A stretch of DNA of 64,000 nucleotides from JAIPDZ01 sp034522175. Its GTDB lineage: Bacteria > Desulfobacterota > DSM-4660 > Desulfatiglandales > Desulfatiglandaceae. The DNA lies in contig JAXHLQ010000001.1 of assembly GCA_034522175.1 (NCBI GenBank), forward strand, positions 1,984,001 to 2,048,000, written 5' to 3'. This document shows, in pieces, positions 29,204-37,915 of this stretch (the first letter of the stretch is position 1; each line of letters opens with the position of its first letter). The position numbers and the translations under genes are program-made. The notes below the pieces were generated by a model. The model had not been told where the DNA came from. It did not search any database and was given only the letters and a program-made list of their open reading frames with translations.

Positions 29204-30267
29204 CGAGCAGCCTCCAGGCGAGCCACCAGACCTTCCATGCGGCTGCACAGGTCAATGCCCGGACGCGGCTTGCACCGATCGACGATATAGGCGGCCAGCA
29301 GGGGGAAAATGATGCTGTACTCTCCCCAGACCTGTACCAGATTGGCCTCGTCGGCAGACTGGTACTTTCCCCAGGTGACCGCCTCGCCGAAAGTGCAACT
29401 GGAAAGACTGCCCTCCCGCTCCACGGCAGTGCCGATCTGGATGCCGCGATCGGCGCCTTCGAAATCGATGCCCAGAATCTGGCTGATGGTCGGGCCGGTC
29501 TGCTGGATGAAATTTTTTGGGCCGCCACCACCCAGTTCCACGAACCCGGTCTGCTCGGCGTTAAATGCTATGGCTGCCGAATGGATGATGTCCCTCTGGG
29601 CCGATAACTGAACCGGAAACCCCTCTTTATCGGTTCGTACCAGGTTCATGGCTATGGAATGGTTGGCCAGTGAGTCCCAGAAGATCGGTACCCCGTGGCG
29701 GGCCGCTGTGGCGGTGAAACTCAGTTCGGGATGGGGGGCCTTTTCGGATACCCACAGACCCAGTTCGTGGTTGAACTGCCAAGAGGAGAGTGGGCCCTCG
29801 GCGAGATGGCTGTAACGCTCTTTGACGAAGCGCCGGATGAGGTCGTCCTGGGCCTCGAGGGTTTCTTTTTCGCGGATGCCGATATCGTAGATGCGCGTAT
29901 CACCATGGCGACGCAGCTGATTATCGTCCCAGTTGGGGGAGATCGATTTCACCGGCAGGTGAAAGGCGAAGTGCAGGTCGTGGTAAACCTGGGCGCCGGT
30001 AGAGCAGATCACATTGACAAATCCTGACTCGATCAGTGAAATTACCATGCCGCCCATACCGCCGGCAATTCCGGCCCCGGCGATACCGAGCCAGATCGTA
30101 TCCCCCTGATCGATCATGCGCCGGTAGAGATGAGCCGCCCGCCTGACGTTGCGTGCTTCGAAACAGGTGCGGCCCATCAATTCCACCAGCGCCGGAATGT
30201 CCATGCCTTTTCTCAACGATCCCGGCACGATGTCCGGCGCATGCGTAAACAACGACTTTTTACTCAT
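29200..30267 (-). CDS. Deoxyhypusine synthase-family protein (probable homospermidine synthase)
   Basis: A 355-residue NAD-dependent deoxyhypusine synthase homologue. The Rossmann motif GIAGAGIAGGMGGMVI and the active-site lysine region LGGGGPKNFIQQTGP near residue 255 are visible; the lysine is kept, but the surrounding asparagines of eukaryotic enzymes are changed to QTG. Bacteria lack the eIF5A substrate. Members of this family next to arginine decarboxylase and agmatinase are thought to join aminobutyl groups to putrescine or related amines, giving homospermidine or spermidine. That function is inferred from context. The start at 30267 has GAGGAA upstream. Confidence 0.85.
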   Translation of the reverse strand: MSKKSLFTHAPDIVPGSLRKGMDIPALVELMGRTCFEARNVRRAAHLYRRMIDQGDTIWLGIAGAGIAGGMGGMVISLIESGFVNVICSTGAQVYHDLHFAFHLPVKSISPNWDDNQLRRHGDTRIYDIGIREKETLEAQDDLIRRFVKERYSHLAEGPLSSWQFNHELGLWVSEKAPHPELSFTATAARHGVPIFWDSLANHSIAMNLVRTDKEGFPVQLSAQRDIIHSAAIAFNAEQTGFVELGGGGPKNFIQQTGPTISQILGIDFEGADRGIQIGTAVEREGSLSSCTFGEAVTWGKYQSADEANLVQVWGEYSIIFPLLAAYIVDRCKPRPGIDLCSRMEGLVARLEAAR

Positions 30268-30281
30268 CGCAAATTCCTCAC

Positions 30282-30839
30282 TTAAACGAGAAGCATGACG
30301 GCCAGCGCCACCACTGTTGTCCACAATCCGTCCTTGTGCCCATGGGCCGACTTGGCAATGCTGCGGCTGACGAACTGGCGGTCTTTTCCGGCGATGTAGA
30401 GTTGTTTACGCTCGTCCCAGGCTTTATCGGCATCGAGTTCGAAGCCCAGGGTCGAAGCCAGCATGGTGGCGGCCAGATCCTCGGCAAAATCGCCGGACTG
30501 CTGGGTGTTCTGGCCGAAGCCGTGATGCTCGGAGATGTAACCGTATTGGTTCTTGTTTGTCGGACGTGCAAGCCCCACAGATGCATGGACCAGACGCGAA
30601 GGCTCGTTGGTCTCTTCGCGGGCCATCACCACGAAGCTGATCTGACCGGGGGCGAGGCTCTTCACCCCCTCGTTGCGGGAGATGATTTTGCACCGCGGCG
30701 GAAAGATGCTGGAAATGGTGACCAGGTTACAGATCTCGACCCCGGCATCGCGCAGGGCCAGTTCGAAGCTTTGCAGCTTGTTGCGGTGGTATCCGACACC
30801 TTTTGTAAAAAACATGCGTTTGGGGATGATTTTGTCCAT
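30282..30839 (-). CDS. pdaD: Pyruvoyl-dependent arginine decarboxylase
   Basis: A 185-residue proenzyme of the PvlArgDC family, which self-cleaves to form a pyruvoyl cofactor and decarboxylates arginine to agmatine. The N-terminal FFTKGVGYHRNKLQSFELALRDAGVE and the cleavage region NLVTISSIFPPRCKII (cleavage before a serine of the ISS) are clear. The catalytic glutamate region FVVMAREETNEPSRLVHASVG is also present. It is the first gene of the polyamine operon, 14 bases before the next start. Confidence 0.93.
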   Translation of the reverse strand: MDKIIPKRMFFTKGVGYHRNKLQSFELALRDAGVEICNLVTISSIFPPRCKIISRNEGVKSLAPGQISFVVMAREETNEPSRLVHASVGLARPTNKNQYGYISEHHGFGQNTQQSGDFAEDLAATMLASTLGFELDADKAWDERKQLYIAGKDRQFVSRSIAKSAHGHKDGLWTTVVALAVMLLV

Positions 30840-30890
30840 TCATCGGGCCTTTCTTCAATGTAATAAAATTGAATACAAAATGATGGTGCC

Positions 30891-30899
30891 ATTATACCA
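30891..30899 (-). promoter_or_regulatory. Extended -10 promoter of the polyamine operon
   Basis: On the minus strand the sequence TGGTATAAT gives a perfect TATAAT (30896-30891) with the TGn extension. It lies about 50 bases upstream of the arginine decarboxylase ATG. No strong -35 is found at standard spacing, as expected for an extended -10 type. Confidence 0.55.
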
Positions 30900-31098
30900 A
30901 ACCTGAGTCAAATGCAAATTGAAAATCATCCTGCCAAACAAGCGGGAAAGATGAGATGCTCCATCGCCTGAATGTTCTCCCGGGTGTCCGTTGCGTCTGG
31001 AATAACCTGGTGGTCCGGATCCCGGGACCCACTTGAGTGGACATGCGCGTATCTCCATAATGGTGGCGGCGGGCGCATTGAATTTTCCTTTATTCATG

Positions 31099-31127
31099 TT
31101 GCATTCTGCGAACCATACACCTAAAAT
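31099..31127 (+). promoter_or_regulatory. Candidate promoter of the propeller gene
   Basis: TTGCAT at 31099-31104, 17 bases, TAAAAT at 31122-31127, followed by a leader and a GGAGG ribosome site before the ATG at 31188. The rest of the 348-base gap 30840-31187 shows no gene. Confidence 0.45.
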
Positions 31128-31187
31128 AGAATCGGCCATTTTCTCACAGACCGTTTTTCTTTAAACCAAAAAAAATAGGAGGAAACG

Positions 31188-32443
31188 ATGAAGATTTTTT
31201 CGGGGTTGTTTTCAATCCTACTACTGGTGGGCTACTGGACGTGTAACACTGTCGCTGCAAATGCCGAATGGACAAAAATTAATCTGGGCCAAGCGTATGA
31301 GAACGCGGATATTTATGACGTATGGGGCACTTCCGGCGCAGATCTCTTTGCGGTGGGCATGAACTTCGAAGAGGGGAAATGGGACGATCGATATGGGCTC
31401 ATCATTCACTACGATGGCACCATTTGGCATGCGATGGAAGGCCCGAACGCCAAATGGCTCTATTGCGTCTGGGGAAGCTCCTCTTCTGATATCTTTGCAG
31501 GGGGTGAAGAGGTCGATGGCACCTTCGGTGGCGCAATCCTTCATTTTGATGGCGCCGCCTGGACCGAGATGGACCATCCAAACTTTTCCGGAAATTGGGT
31601 GGATGATATCTGGGGAACCTCCGCATCGGATGTGTATGCGGTGGGGGCGGGGCGGATTCTTCACTATGATGGGGCCAGCTGGACCACATCCTATGAGAGT
31701 ACAGACCCCTTTTTTCTTTCACGAGCATATGGGGAAATTCCGCAACGGACGTATTTGCAAGCGCCTTTTTTTTGGAAGGGGACGTCGAAAATTATGCAAT
31801 TCTGCACTATGACGGGTCACAGTGGCGTGAAATGGCCACAGGCCCGGGGGGTCGTTTGCTAAACCTATGGGGCAGTTCAGGTACTGATGTATTTGCAGTG
31901 GGTTATCCCGGCATAATTCACTTTGACGGGACTGCCTGGACCAAGATGAATGGCATCAGCACCGCCCCACAAGAATATGTTTACGCGGTATGGGGAAATT
32001 CGGCCTCCAATGTCTTTGCCGGAGGACTCGACGGTCATATTCACCACTATGACGGAACATCGTGGACGGATATGCAGATCTCAAATACACAGGCTCTGTG
32101 GAATATCTGGGGACGCCAAGACATGTACGCCGTGGGAAATGGCGCATGTTTTTTTCATTACGCCGACACCATACCCGAGCCCCCGGTGCTAAACATCACC
32201 ACATCGGGCATCAACGTCAAAGCCGCCTGGACACAGGCCATTAATGTACCCCGCACCATTTTATCCTATGCCCCCTATCCTTTTACAGGTATGCAATCCA
32301 TTGTGGCCGTGGATATGGGAACGAAAACAAGCCTGTCCATAGACCTTTGGGAGGGCGCTGCCTTCTACGTAGCTGTCCAAGCCGCCAACAGCTTTGGCAC
32401 CAGCGACATCTCTAACATTGAGCTCTTTGTTCTCGGTCCATAA
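31188..32443 (+). CDS. Secreted seven-repeat beta-propeller-like protein (single-base frameshift)
   Basis: A signal peptide (about residues 1-25) is followed by seven repeats of the form vWGsSasDvFAvG...ILHYDGssWteM. Examples are VWGTSGADLFAVG, VWGSSSSDIFAGG, IWGTSASDVYAVG, IWGNSATDVFA, LWGSSGTDVFAVG and VWGNSASNVFAGG. Seven units suggest one closed propeller. A fibronectin-like C-terminal domain of about 90 residues begins near PPVLNITTSGINVKAAW. The fourth repeat changes frame at the CCCC-TTTTTT stretch at 31706-31715; one added base gives 418 residues. No enzymatic residues are recognised; an exported binding protein is likely. It stands alone between two minus-strand operons. Confidence 0.8.
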
Positions 32444-32533
32444 ATCTTGATAGAGAGTTAACCAATTTCGTTGCATAAAGGCCAGGAGGCCATCCAGTAC
32501 AGTCATCTGTCTTCTCCTATCCAAGTCACGCGT

Positions 32534-33137
32534 TCACGGGAGTTCAAACCGTCGGGCAATGATCTCAGCGAGACGCAGGGTGTGGCGGCGGGTTTCCTCT
32601 GCGCTTCTTCCCGGATACCGGGCGTAGCTGATCATGACGCCGTTCAAGGCCGAAAAGAGAGCATGGGCCCTGAACCGCCGGTCACCGAGGGTAACGGTTT
32701 CAAACAAAACCCTCTCAAAGCGGTCAAGGAGATCGCGCATGACGGGATCGAGCCTTTCGGTGGCATTTTTCGAGAGCTTCCCCCAGCATAAAGTGGCCCA
32801 TCATCTGATAAAAGGTCATGTGGGCATTTAAGAAGTCCACGTACAGGGCGCAGAACCGGCCCACCGAACACCCACCGCTGCCATTCAATTCTCCATCGAG
32901 CCGCTGGGTGACATCCCGGGCCCCGGCAAAAAATATGTCCAGGAACAGCTCATCCAGCGTATGGTAATAAACGTACAGGGTACCGGGGCTCACGCCCGCC
33001 CGACGGGCAATCTCTCGCGCAGTAACGCTACGAAAATCCTTTTCCGCAAACAGGTCCTGGGCGGCCGAAAGGATGAGGTCACGCCGTGCTGTCCGCTGTT
33101 CTGCTCTCAGATGGCGGAGCGTCGATGCCGCTTTCAA
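32534..33137 (-). CDS. TetR family transcriptional regulator (single-base frameshift)
   Basis: The N-terminal helix-turn-helix is intact: LILSAAQDLFAEKDFRSVTAREIARRAGVSPGTLYVYYHTLDELFLDIF, residues 21-69. The ligand domain continues to GHFMLGEA and then shifts frame at the C run 32780-32784. The remainder (KNATERLDPVMRDLLDRFERVLFE... to RRFELP) is in the other frame. Removing one base gives a normal 200-residue TetR protein. Its start overlaps the acyl-CoA dehydrogenase stop (ATGA), and a palindrome sits in the shared promoter, so autoregulation in response to an acyl-CoA is a reasonable inference. Confidence 0.85.
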
Positions 33138-34423
33138 CGGTCCGCCTCCACGTCCGTTGGTCCCGCTTCATGGACCCGCCACATGTCCTCATCCGTGAAG
33201 CACCGCTCGCTCTCCTCGGGGCTCATGGCGTCCTCCTCCATCTTTCGCCGGTCGTATGCCTCGCTCAGGACCTCCTTGTAGTACTCGTGTTGAATCATCA
33301 AATTCATGATCTGACTCGTCCCGGTCCAGATGAGGGAAAGCCGGATATCCCTGAGGAAACGTTCAATGGGATAGACATCCGTGTATCCGATCCCGCCCAT
33401 GACCTGCATGGCGTTGTTGACCACGTCCCAGGCCGACTCTGTGGCAAATCGCTTGGCCTCGCTGACGATCCGCCGGACATTGGGGGCATTCGCATCCGCA
33501 GCCCTCGCGGCCATGTAGGTCAGGCTCCTCGCCGCGTCGAGCTGGGTGATGGAATCGGCCACAATAAAGTTGATGGCCTGATAATTCCGGATCTCCTTGC
33601 CAAAGGCCCGGCGTCGATTGGAGTAGCGCACCGCAAGGTCCAGGGCACCCCATACACCGAGACACCCGGCAGCGGATGTCAGCCGCTCCGGGATCATCAT
33701 CTGGTTGAAGCAGATAGCCCCGCCGTGGAGCTCGCCCACCAGGTTATTTTTGGGCACCTTGACATCCCGGAAGACGAGCCTGCCGGTGCCCCCACCCCGG
33801 CACCCCAGGAGGTTGTAGAGATATTCGGTCTTCACCCCCGGTCCCCGGTCGACGATCAGGAGACTGAGGCGACCGTATTTGTGGGCGTCGGGCTCGAAGT
33901 TGGTCCGGCAATAGACCAGAAAGAAATCCGCGCCCTCGGCCCCCACAACGAAGCGCTTCTGGCCGTTGAGCACAAAGTGATCCCCTTTGAGGTCAGCCCG
34001 TGTCACGGCGCCGAAGAAATCAGAGCCCCCGCGCGGCTCGGTGAGGGCCTCGGCCGCCACCAGTTTCCCCTCGAGGTAGGGCTTGAGGTATTTTTCCTTT
34101 TGGGCCCCGGTCCCGAACTTGTCTAAGGCCTCTCCCACGATAGACGGCATCACAAAGGCGCAGCCCAGGGCCATGCCGAGGCAGCCGATCTCTTCTGTGG
34201 CCGCCACATCCGCCACCCAATTGAGGCCCCGCCCCCCCCATTTCTTGGGAAAACGGATGCCGAGAAGGTTGCGCGCGGCCAGTTTCTCCACAAATTCCCT
34301 CGGATATACGATGTCGTCCCGGTCCATTTGGCGCAGAAATTCCCCGCTGATTTCCTCGTTCACAAATGCCTTCGCCTCATCCCTTACGGCCCGCTCTTCT
34401 GGGCTCAACATAAAATCGTCCAT
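33134..34423 (-). CDS. Acyl-CoA dehydrogenase
   Basis: A 429-residue FAD acyl-CoA dehydrogenase. The N-terminal helical domain is followed by ALTEPRGGSDFFGAVTRADLKGDHFVLNGQKRFV (FAD-contacting strand) near residue 128. The C-terminal domain carries RRRAFGKEIRNYQAINFIVAD, MQVMGGIGYTDVYPIERFLRDIRLSLIWTGTSQIM. The usual base glutamate position in GTSQI is not obvious from reading, so the exact substrate class is open. The tail of about 35 acidic residues after EYYKEVL is longer than usual. It is transcribed first, with the TetR gene behind it. Confidence 0.93.
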   Translation of the reverse strand: MDDFMLSPEERAVRDEAKAFVNEEISGEFLRQMDRDDIVYPREFVEKLAARNLLGIRFPKKWGGRGLNWVADVAATEEIGCLGMALGCAFVMPSIVGEALDKFGTGAQKEKYLKPYLEGKLVAAEALTEPRGGSDFFGAVTRADLKGDHFVLNGQKRFVVGAEGADFFLVYCRTNFEPDAHKYGRLSLLIVDRGPGVKTEYLYNLLGCRGGGTGRLVFRDVKVPKNNLVGELHGGAICFNQMMIPERLTSAAGCLGVWGALDLAVRYSNRRRAFGKEIRNYQAINFIVADSITQLDAARSLTYMAARAADANAPNVRRIVSEAKRFATESAWDVVNNAMQVMGGIGYTDVYPIERFLRDIRLSLIWTGTSQIMNLMIQHEYYKEVLSEAYDRRKMEEDAMSPEESERCFTDEDMWRVHEAGPTDVEADR

Positions 34424-34455
34424 GACATCTCCTTTCGCTTATTGATTGAACATTG

Positions 34456-34485
34456 TTTATATGCATGAACAGCGTTCAGCGTCAA
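34456..34485 (-). promoter_or_regulatory. Promoter with TetR-type palindromic operator
   Basis: On the minus strand TTGACG (34485-34480) and TATAAA (34461-34456) are 18 bases apart. Between them lies the perfect palindrome TGAAC-GCT-GTTCA (34478-34466). A repressor bound there would occlude RNA polymerase. The nearest regulator is the TetR protein encoded behind the acyl-CoA dehydrogenase. Confidence 0.65.
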
Positions 34486-34525
34486 ACAAAAAAATATCCT
34501 GCGTGCCCACTTGGTCCATGAGAAA

Positions 34526-34735
34526 TCAGCCCCTCTCCCGTGCCGCCACCACACAGTGAAGAGGCTGGCCTTCCCGAAGGGCCTCCAAGCATTTGTTGCA
34601 GGAGATACACGCCGGCCTTTTTCGGTCGCCTTGCGCCCAACGACTGATCAGGTCGGGTTCCCGGATCAGCGGACGGCTCAGGGAGATGAAGTCTACCTCA
34701 TCTTGATTTCACCCGGGTTTCGGACGCCGGCTATG
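34526..34735 (-). pseudogene. C-terminal remnant of an NADH:flavin oxidoreductase (old yellow enzyme family)
   Basis: The minus strand reads AGVRNPGEIK (34732-34703) and, after a frame break, EVDFISLSRPLIREPDLISRW followed by AQGDRKRPACISCNKC and a stop at 34526. These are the phosphate-binding strand and the LSRPLIREP...CISCN segment found in 2,4-dienoyl-CoA reductase-like members of the family. The upstream three quarters of the gene are missing and about ten residues are lost between the two parts. The rest of the gap to 34957 holds nothing I recognise. Confidence 0.75.
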
Positions 34736-34957
34736 CGCAAGGATGAGGTCATGAACGGCGCCTGGGTTGACGATTACGGATCTTCATTCCCCATGGTCAC
34801 ACGTTTTTGCGTAAATCCTGCACATTGTGATGCCGCTGATATCCAAAGTCAAGACGCAGCCATGGAGGCCCGTTCGGCCGTGATTGACACACGGGGATCG
34901 ATGGACTATCTTTCCAAATAGATCTTTAGGCGGTTGCCCATTTCGAGGATACAGACC

Positions 34958-35845
34958 ATGAACAGATACAAAAACTGGTTTCTGGCCATGCGGCCGTGGT
35001 CCTTCAGCATGTCCGCCATCTCCGTCAGCGTGGGAGCGGTCCTTGCCGCCACGCACGGCGCCTTTTCGTGGCCATTATACCTGCTCACCGCGGCGGCCAT
35101 GATCGCGGTACACGCCGGCGTTAACCTGATGAACGATTTTTTCGATTACCGAAGCAGGGTGGATATCGCGGACGCCGCCACCACCCAGTACCGTCCCCAC
35201 CCATTGGCCGAAGGCAAAATTTTTCCCGTGCCCGTGCTCTGGGTTTCCATTTCGCTGTTTTCCATAGGAGCGGCGCTGGGAATCCTCCTGGCCTGTCTCC
35301 GAGGGTGGGAGATCCTCGGAATCGGCATCATCGGTGTGGTCGCCGGTATCCTGTATACGGCGCCGCCGTTATCTTACAAATACCGTGCCTGGGGAGAATT
35401 CTCCGTCTTTTTGATGTGGGGGCCACTCACCGTGGAGGCCGCCTATTTCATCCAGATGGGCGCCTTCAGCTGGGCCGCGCTCTGGGTCTCCATTCCGTTC
35501 GGCATCCTGGTGGCGCTCACCCTTTTTGCCAACAACCTGCGTGACGTAACGACCGATTCCGAGGCCCATGTAAACAACCTCGCCATCCTGCTCGGGCGTC
35601 ATCGCGGGCCCGCGGTCTATGCAGCCATGGTGTCGGCGGCGCTTATCTCGATTATCCTCATGTCCATTTTCGGGCCGCTGGGGAAATATTCCCTGCTGGT
35701 CATCCTTTCACTGCCCATTGCCGTCAAACTCCTGAGAGTGATGATCCGGGAGGTGCCCAAGGATGCGGATGCGCGCACCGCCCAACTCAACACCGCATTC
35801 GGCACGTTGCTGGTCGTCTCCCTCATCCTCGAGAGTACCTTTTGA
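34958..35845 (+). CDS. UbiA/MenA-type prenyltransferase
   Basis: A 295-residue polytopic protein of the UbiA superfamily with about eight to nine hydrophobic helices. The first Asp-rich motif is NLMNDFFDYRSRVD near residue 63, and the second is LRDVTTDSEAHVNNLAILLG near 195. The N-terminal AMRPWSFSMSAISVSVGA resembles MenA, which prenylates 1,4-dihydroxy-2-naphthoate in menaquinone synthesis. No other menaquinone gene is nearby, so the aromatic acceptor is not certain. The ATG at 34958 has CGAGGAT upstream. Confidence 0.85.
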   Translation: MNRYKNWFLAMRPWSFSMSAISVSVGAVLAATHGAFSWPLYLLTAAAMIAVHAGVNLMNDFFDYRSRVDIADAATTQYRPHPLAEGKIFPVPVLWVSISLFSIGAALGILLACLRGWEILGIGIIGVVAGILYTAPPLSYKYRAWGEFSVFLMWGPLTVEAAYFIQMGAFSWAALWVSIPFGILVALTLFANNLRDVTTDSEAHVNNLAILLGRHRGPAVYAAMVSAALISIILMSIFGPLGKYSLLVILSLPIAVKLLRVMIREVPKDADARTAQLNTAFGTLLVVSLILESTF

Positions 35846-36465
35846 GAGAAGCCTGGAGCCGGCGCGGACTCATTCTTTTACCCGCATTGGCCTTTGGCCT
35901 GTGGTGTTGGGCCTTTGCCGTCCCCGCCGGGAATTTCTGGATAAAAATATCCATTTCCGCAGCCACACTCGCCACGCTTTCGCGGTTATGGGAACGCGGC
36001 AAAGCGCCATCGCTCAGGCTGAATCTCCGAACCATTCTCTTGGGCCTTTCAGCCGCCGGGGTTCTCTATATCGTGTTCATGATCGGTCGTCTGACCGCGA
36101 TCCACCTGTTCGGCTTTGCCGACGCACAGATCGGCGGCATTTATGCCAAAGGGTCGGGAACCCCTCTGTGGGGTATTGCCCTCCTCCTCTTTTTTGTCAC
36201 CGGTCCGAGTGAAGAGATCTTCTGGCGGGGCTACCTTCAGCGGGGGTTGCAGAAACGATTCGGCGGGACGACAGGGTATCTGCTGGCCACCGCACTGTAT
36301 GCCGCTGTTCATATCCCTTCTCTGAACTTCATGCTCGTGGGCGCGGCCGCTGTGGCGGGGGCCTTCTGGGGCGCCTTTTACTGGGGGAGCCGTAATCTGA
36401 CCGCCGCCATCCTATCCCATTCGATCTGGAGCACGGTCATCTTCACCATCCTCCCTTTACACTGA
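35842..36465 (+). CDS. CPBP family intramembrane glutamic endopeptidase
   Basis: A 207-residue membrane protein starting with TTG at 35842, overlapping the prenyltransferase stop as TTGA. The CPBP (CAAX protease and bacteriocin-processing) motifs are visible: EEIFWRGYLQRGLQKRFGG near residue 116, a histidine in YAAVHIPSLNF near 155, and HSIWSTVIF near the C terminus. Substrate is unknown. Coupling to a prenyltransferase is suggestive but could be coincidental. Confidence 0.83.
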   Translation: MREAWSRRGLILLPALAFGLWCWAFAVPAGNFWIKISISAATLATLSRLWERGKAPSLRLNLRTILLGLSAAGVLYIVFMIGRLTAIHLFGFADAQIGGIYAKGSGTPLWGIALLLFFVTGPSEEIFWRGYLQRGLQKRFGGTTGYLLATALYAAVHIPSLNFMLVGAAAVAGAFWGAFYWGSRNLTAAILSHSIWSTVIFTILPLH

Positions 36466-36567
36466 GCGCTTGTTGGGGCATGACCCGAAAGCCCGACACA
36501 AAGGGCCCGCCGCTTATTAACCGATTCGCACATTAAAAAAGCCACATGGGCTGGTGTTTATCAGCAA

Positions 36568-36596
36568 TTGACTCTCAAAAGGAACTCCGATATTCT
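36568..36596 (+). promoter_or_regulatory. Candidate promoter of the second acyl-CoA dehydrogenase gene
   Basis: TTGACT at 36568-36573 and TATTCT at 36591-36596 with a 17-base spacer, about 57 bases before the start codon. Confidence 0.45.
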
Positions 36597-36652
36597 TCGG
36601 GGTCAAAAGCGTCACAGGGAAATCTCAATTGATTGGAAAGGAGCGGTGAATC

Positions 36653-37864
36653 ATGAAAAGGTACGGGGATTTTATTACGTCCGAAGAAGATCAGATGCTT
36701 CTCACCACCATTCGAAAATACATCGACAAGGAAGTCATGCCGGTCCGAATGCAGTTGGATGAAGACTATGCGGTGTTTGAGCAGGTCTACCGAGGCCTTG
36801 TGAAACTGGGGGTTCAAAAACGGGGCTTTTCACCGAAATACGGCGGGCTGGGCATCCGGTCGGCCGCGACCGTCTGTGCGATCACTGAGGAAATATCGAG
36901 AGGAGACAGCGGACTATCCCTTCACGCCCTGATTATCCCGTGGTGCATGGCGGCTGCCATGGGCGGCCGCAATACCGTCATCATGGACAAATTCATTCCC
37001 CTGTTCTGCGAAGATGAACCCCGATGCGGGTGTCTGGCCATCACCGAGCCCGCAGGGGGATGCAATGTCGAGGATGCGGCAGAGCACGGCCTCACCATAC
37101 GGACTTCCGCCAAACGGGACGGTGATGAGTGGGTGATCAACGGTGAGAAGATGTGGCCCAGTGGGGCCAGTGTGGCCGATTTGTATTGTGTGGTGTGCAC
37201 CACCGATCCCAAGGAAAAGGAAGAGGGCGTGGCATTGATATACGTGCCCAAGGACACCCCCGGTCTTTCCTTTGGCAAACCCGAGGAAAAAATGGGCATG
37301 AAGGTGACGGATGTGAATGCTGCGATTTATTTTGACGATGTACGGGTCCCCAAGGAATACCGTGCAGGAGGTCCCGGACTCGATTGGGCGCTGTTCAGGA
37401 ATAACATCGGTTGGGGGCGTCTGACCAGTGCGCCCATGACGTTGGGGAATGCCCAGGCCGTCTTGGAGATTGTGATGGAATATACCCAAACCCGCTCCTA
37501 CGGAGGGAAGCCGGTCCGCAACCATTCGCTTCAGGCCGCCATGATGGCGGACATGGCCATCGGTATTGAATCCGCCCGCGCCTTTTATCTGTCTGTGGCC
37601 GCCATGTTCAATAACCGGAAAGCATTCGGAAACCCAGGGGACGACTTTCTCCTTGCCCGGTCCAGTGCAACCAAGGTGCACGCCTGCGATGTGACGGAAA
37701 TGGTATGCAACAAGGCCATGGAACTCATGGGCTCCTACGGCTATGCCCGGGAATACCATGTGGAAAAGTATCTCCGGGACAGCAAGATTATTCAGCTTTG
37801 GCTCGGCGGGGGGCAGTTGGGCCGTTTGGATGTGGTGCAGAGTTACTATCCCTACATCTCCTGA
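36653..37864 (+). CDS. Acyl-CoA dehydrogenase
   Basis: A 403-residue acyl-CoA dehydrogenase with AAAGGAG before its ATG. Domain order is as usual: N-terminal helices, the beta domain with CLAITEPAGGCNVEDAAEHG and VINGEKMWPSGASVADLYCVV near residues 125-180, and the C-terminal helices with TRSYGGKPVRNHSLQAAMMADM and KAMELMGSYGYAREYHVEKYLRDSKIIQLWLGGGQLGRLDVV. The terminal glycine-rich LWLGGGQL replaces the common IYEGT, so substrate class cannot be read directly. It is clearly different from the paralogue on the other strand. Confidence 0.92.
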   Translation: MKRYGDFITSEEDQMLLTTIRKYIDKEVMPVRMQLDEDYAVFEQVYRGLVKLGVQKRGFSPKYGGLGIRSAATVCAITEEISRGDSGLSLHALIIPWCMAAAMGGRNTVIMDKFIPLFCEDEPRCGCLAITEPAGGCNVEDAAEHGLTIRTSAKRDGDEWVINGEKMWPSGASVADLYCVVCTTDPKEKEEGVALIYVPKDTPGLSFGKPEEKMGMKVTDVNAAIYFDDVRVPKEYRAGGPGLDWALFRNNIGWGRLTSAPMTLGNAQAVLEIVMEYTQTRSYGGKPVRNHSLQAAMMADMAIGIESARAFYLSVAAMFNNRKAFGNPGDDFLLARSSATKVHACDVTEMVCNKAMELMGSYGYAREYHVEKYLRDSKIIQLWLGGGQLGRLDVVQSYYPYIS

Positions 37865-37915
37865 GCCCCTTTCAAAGAGAATTTGACCAATCATGTAACT
37901 GATATATGAGCAAAC

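Noticed and set aside
34511..34921. 137-codon plus-strand frame
   Set aside because: It is antisense to the flavin oxidoreductase remnant and has no homologue-like features.
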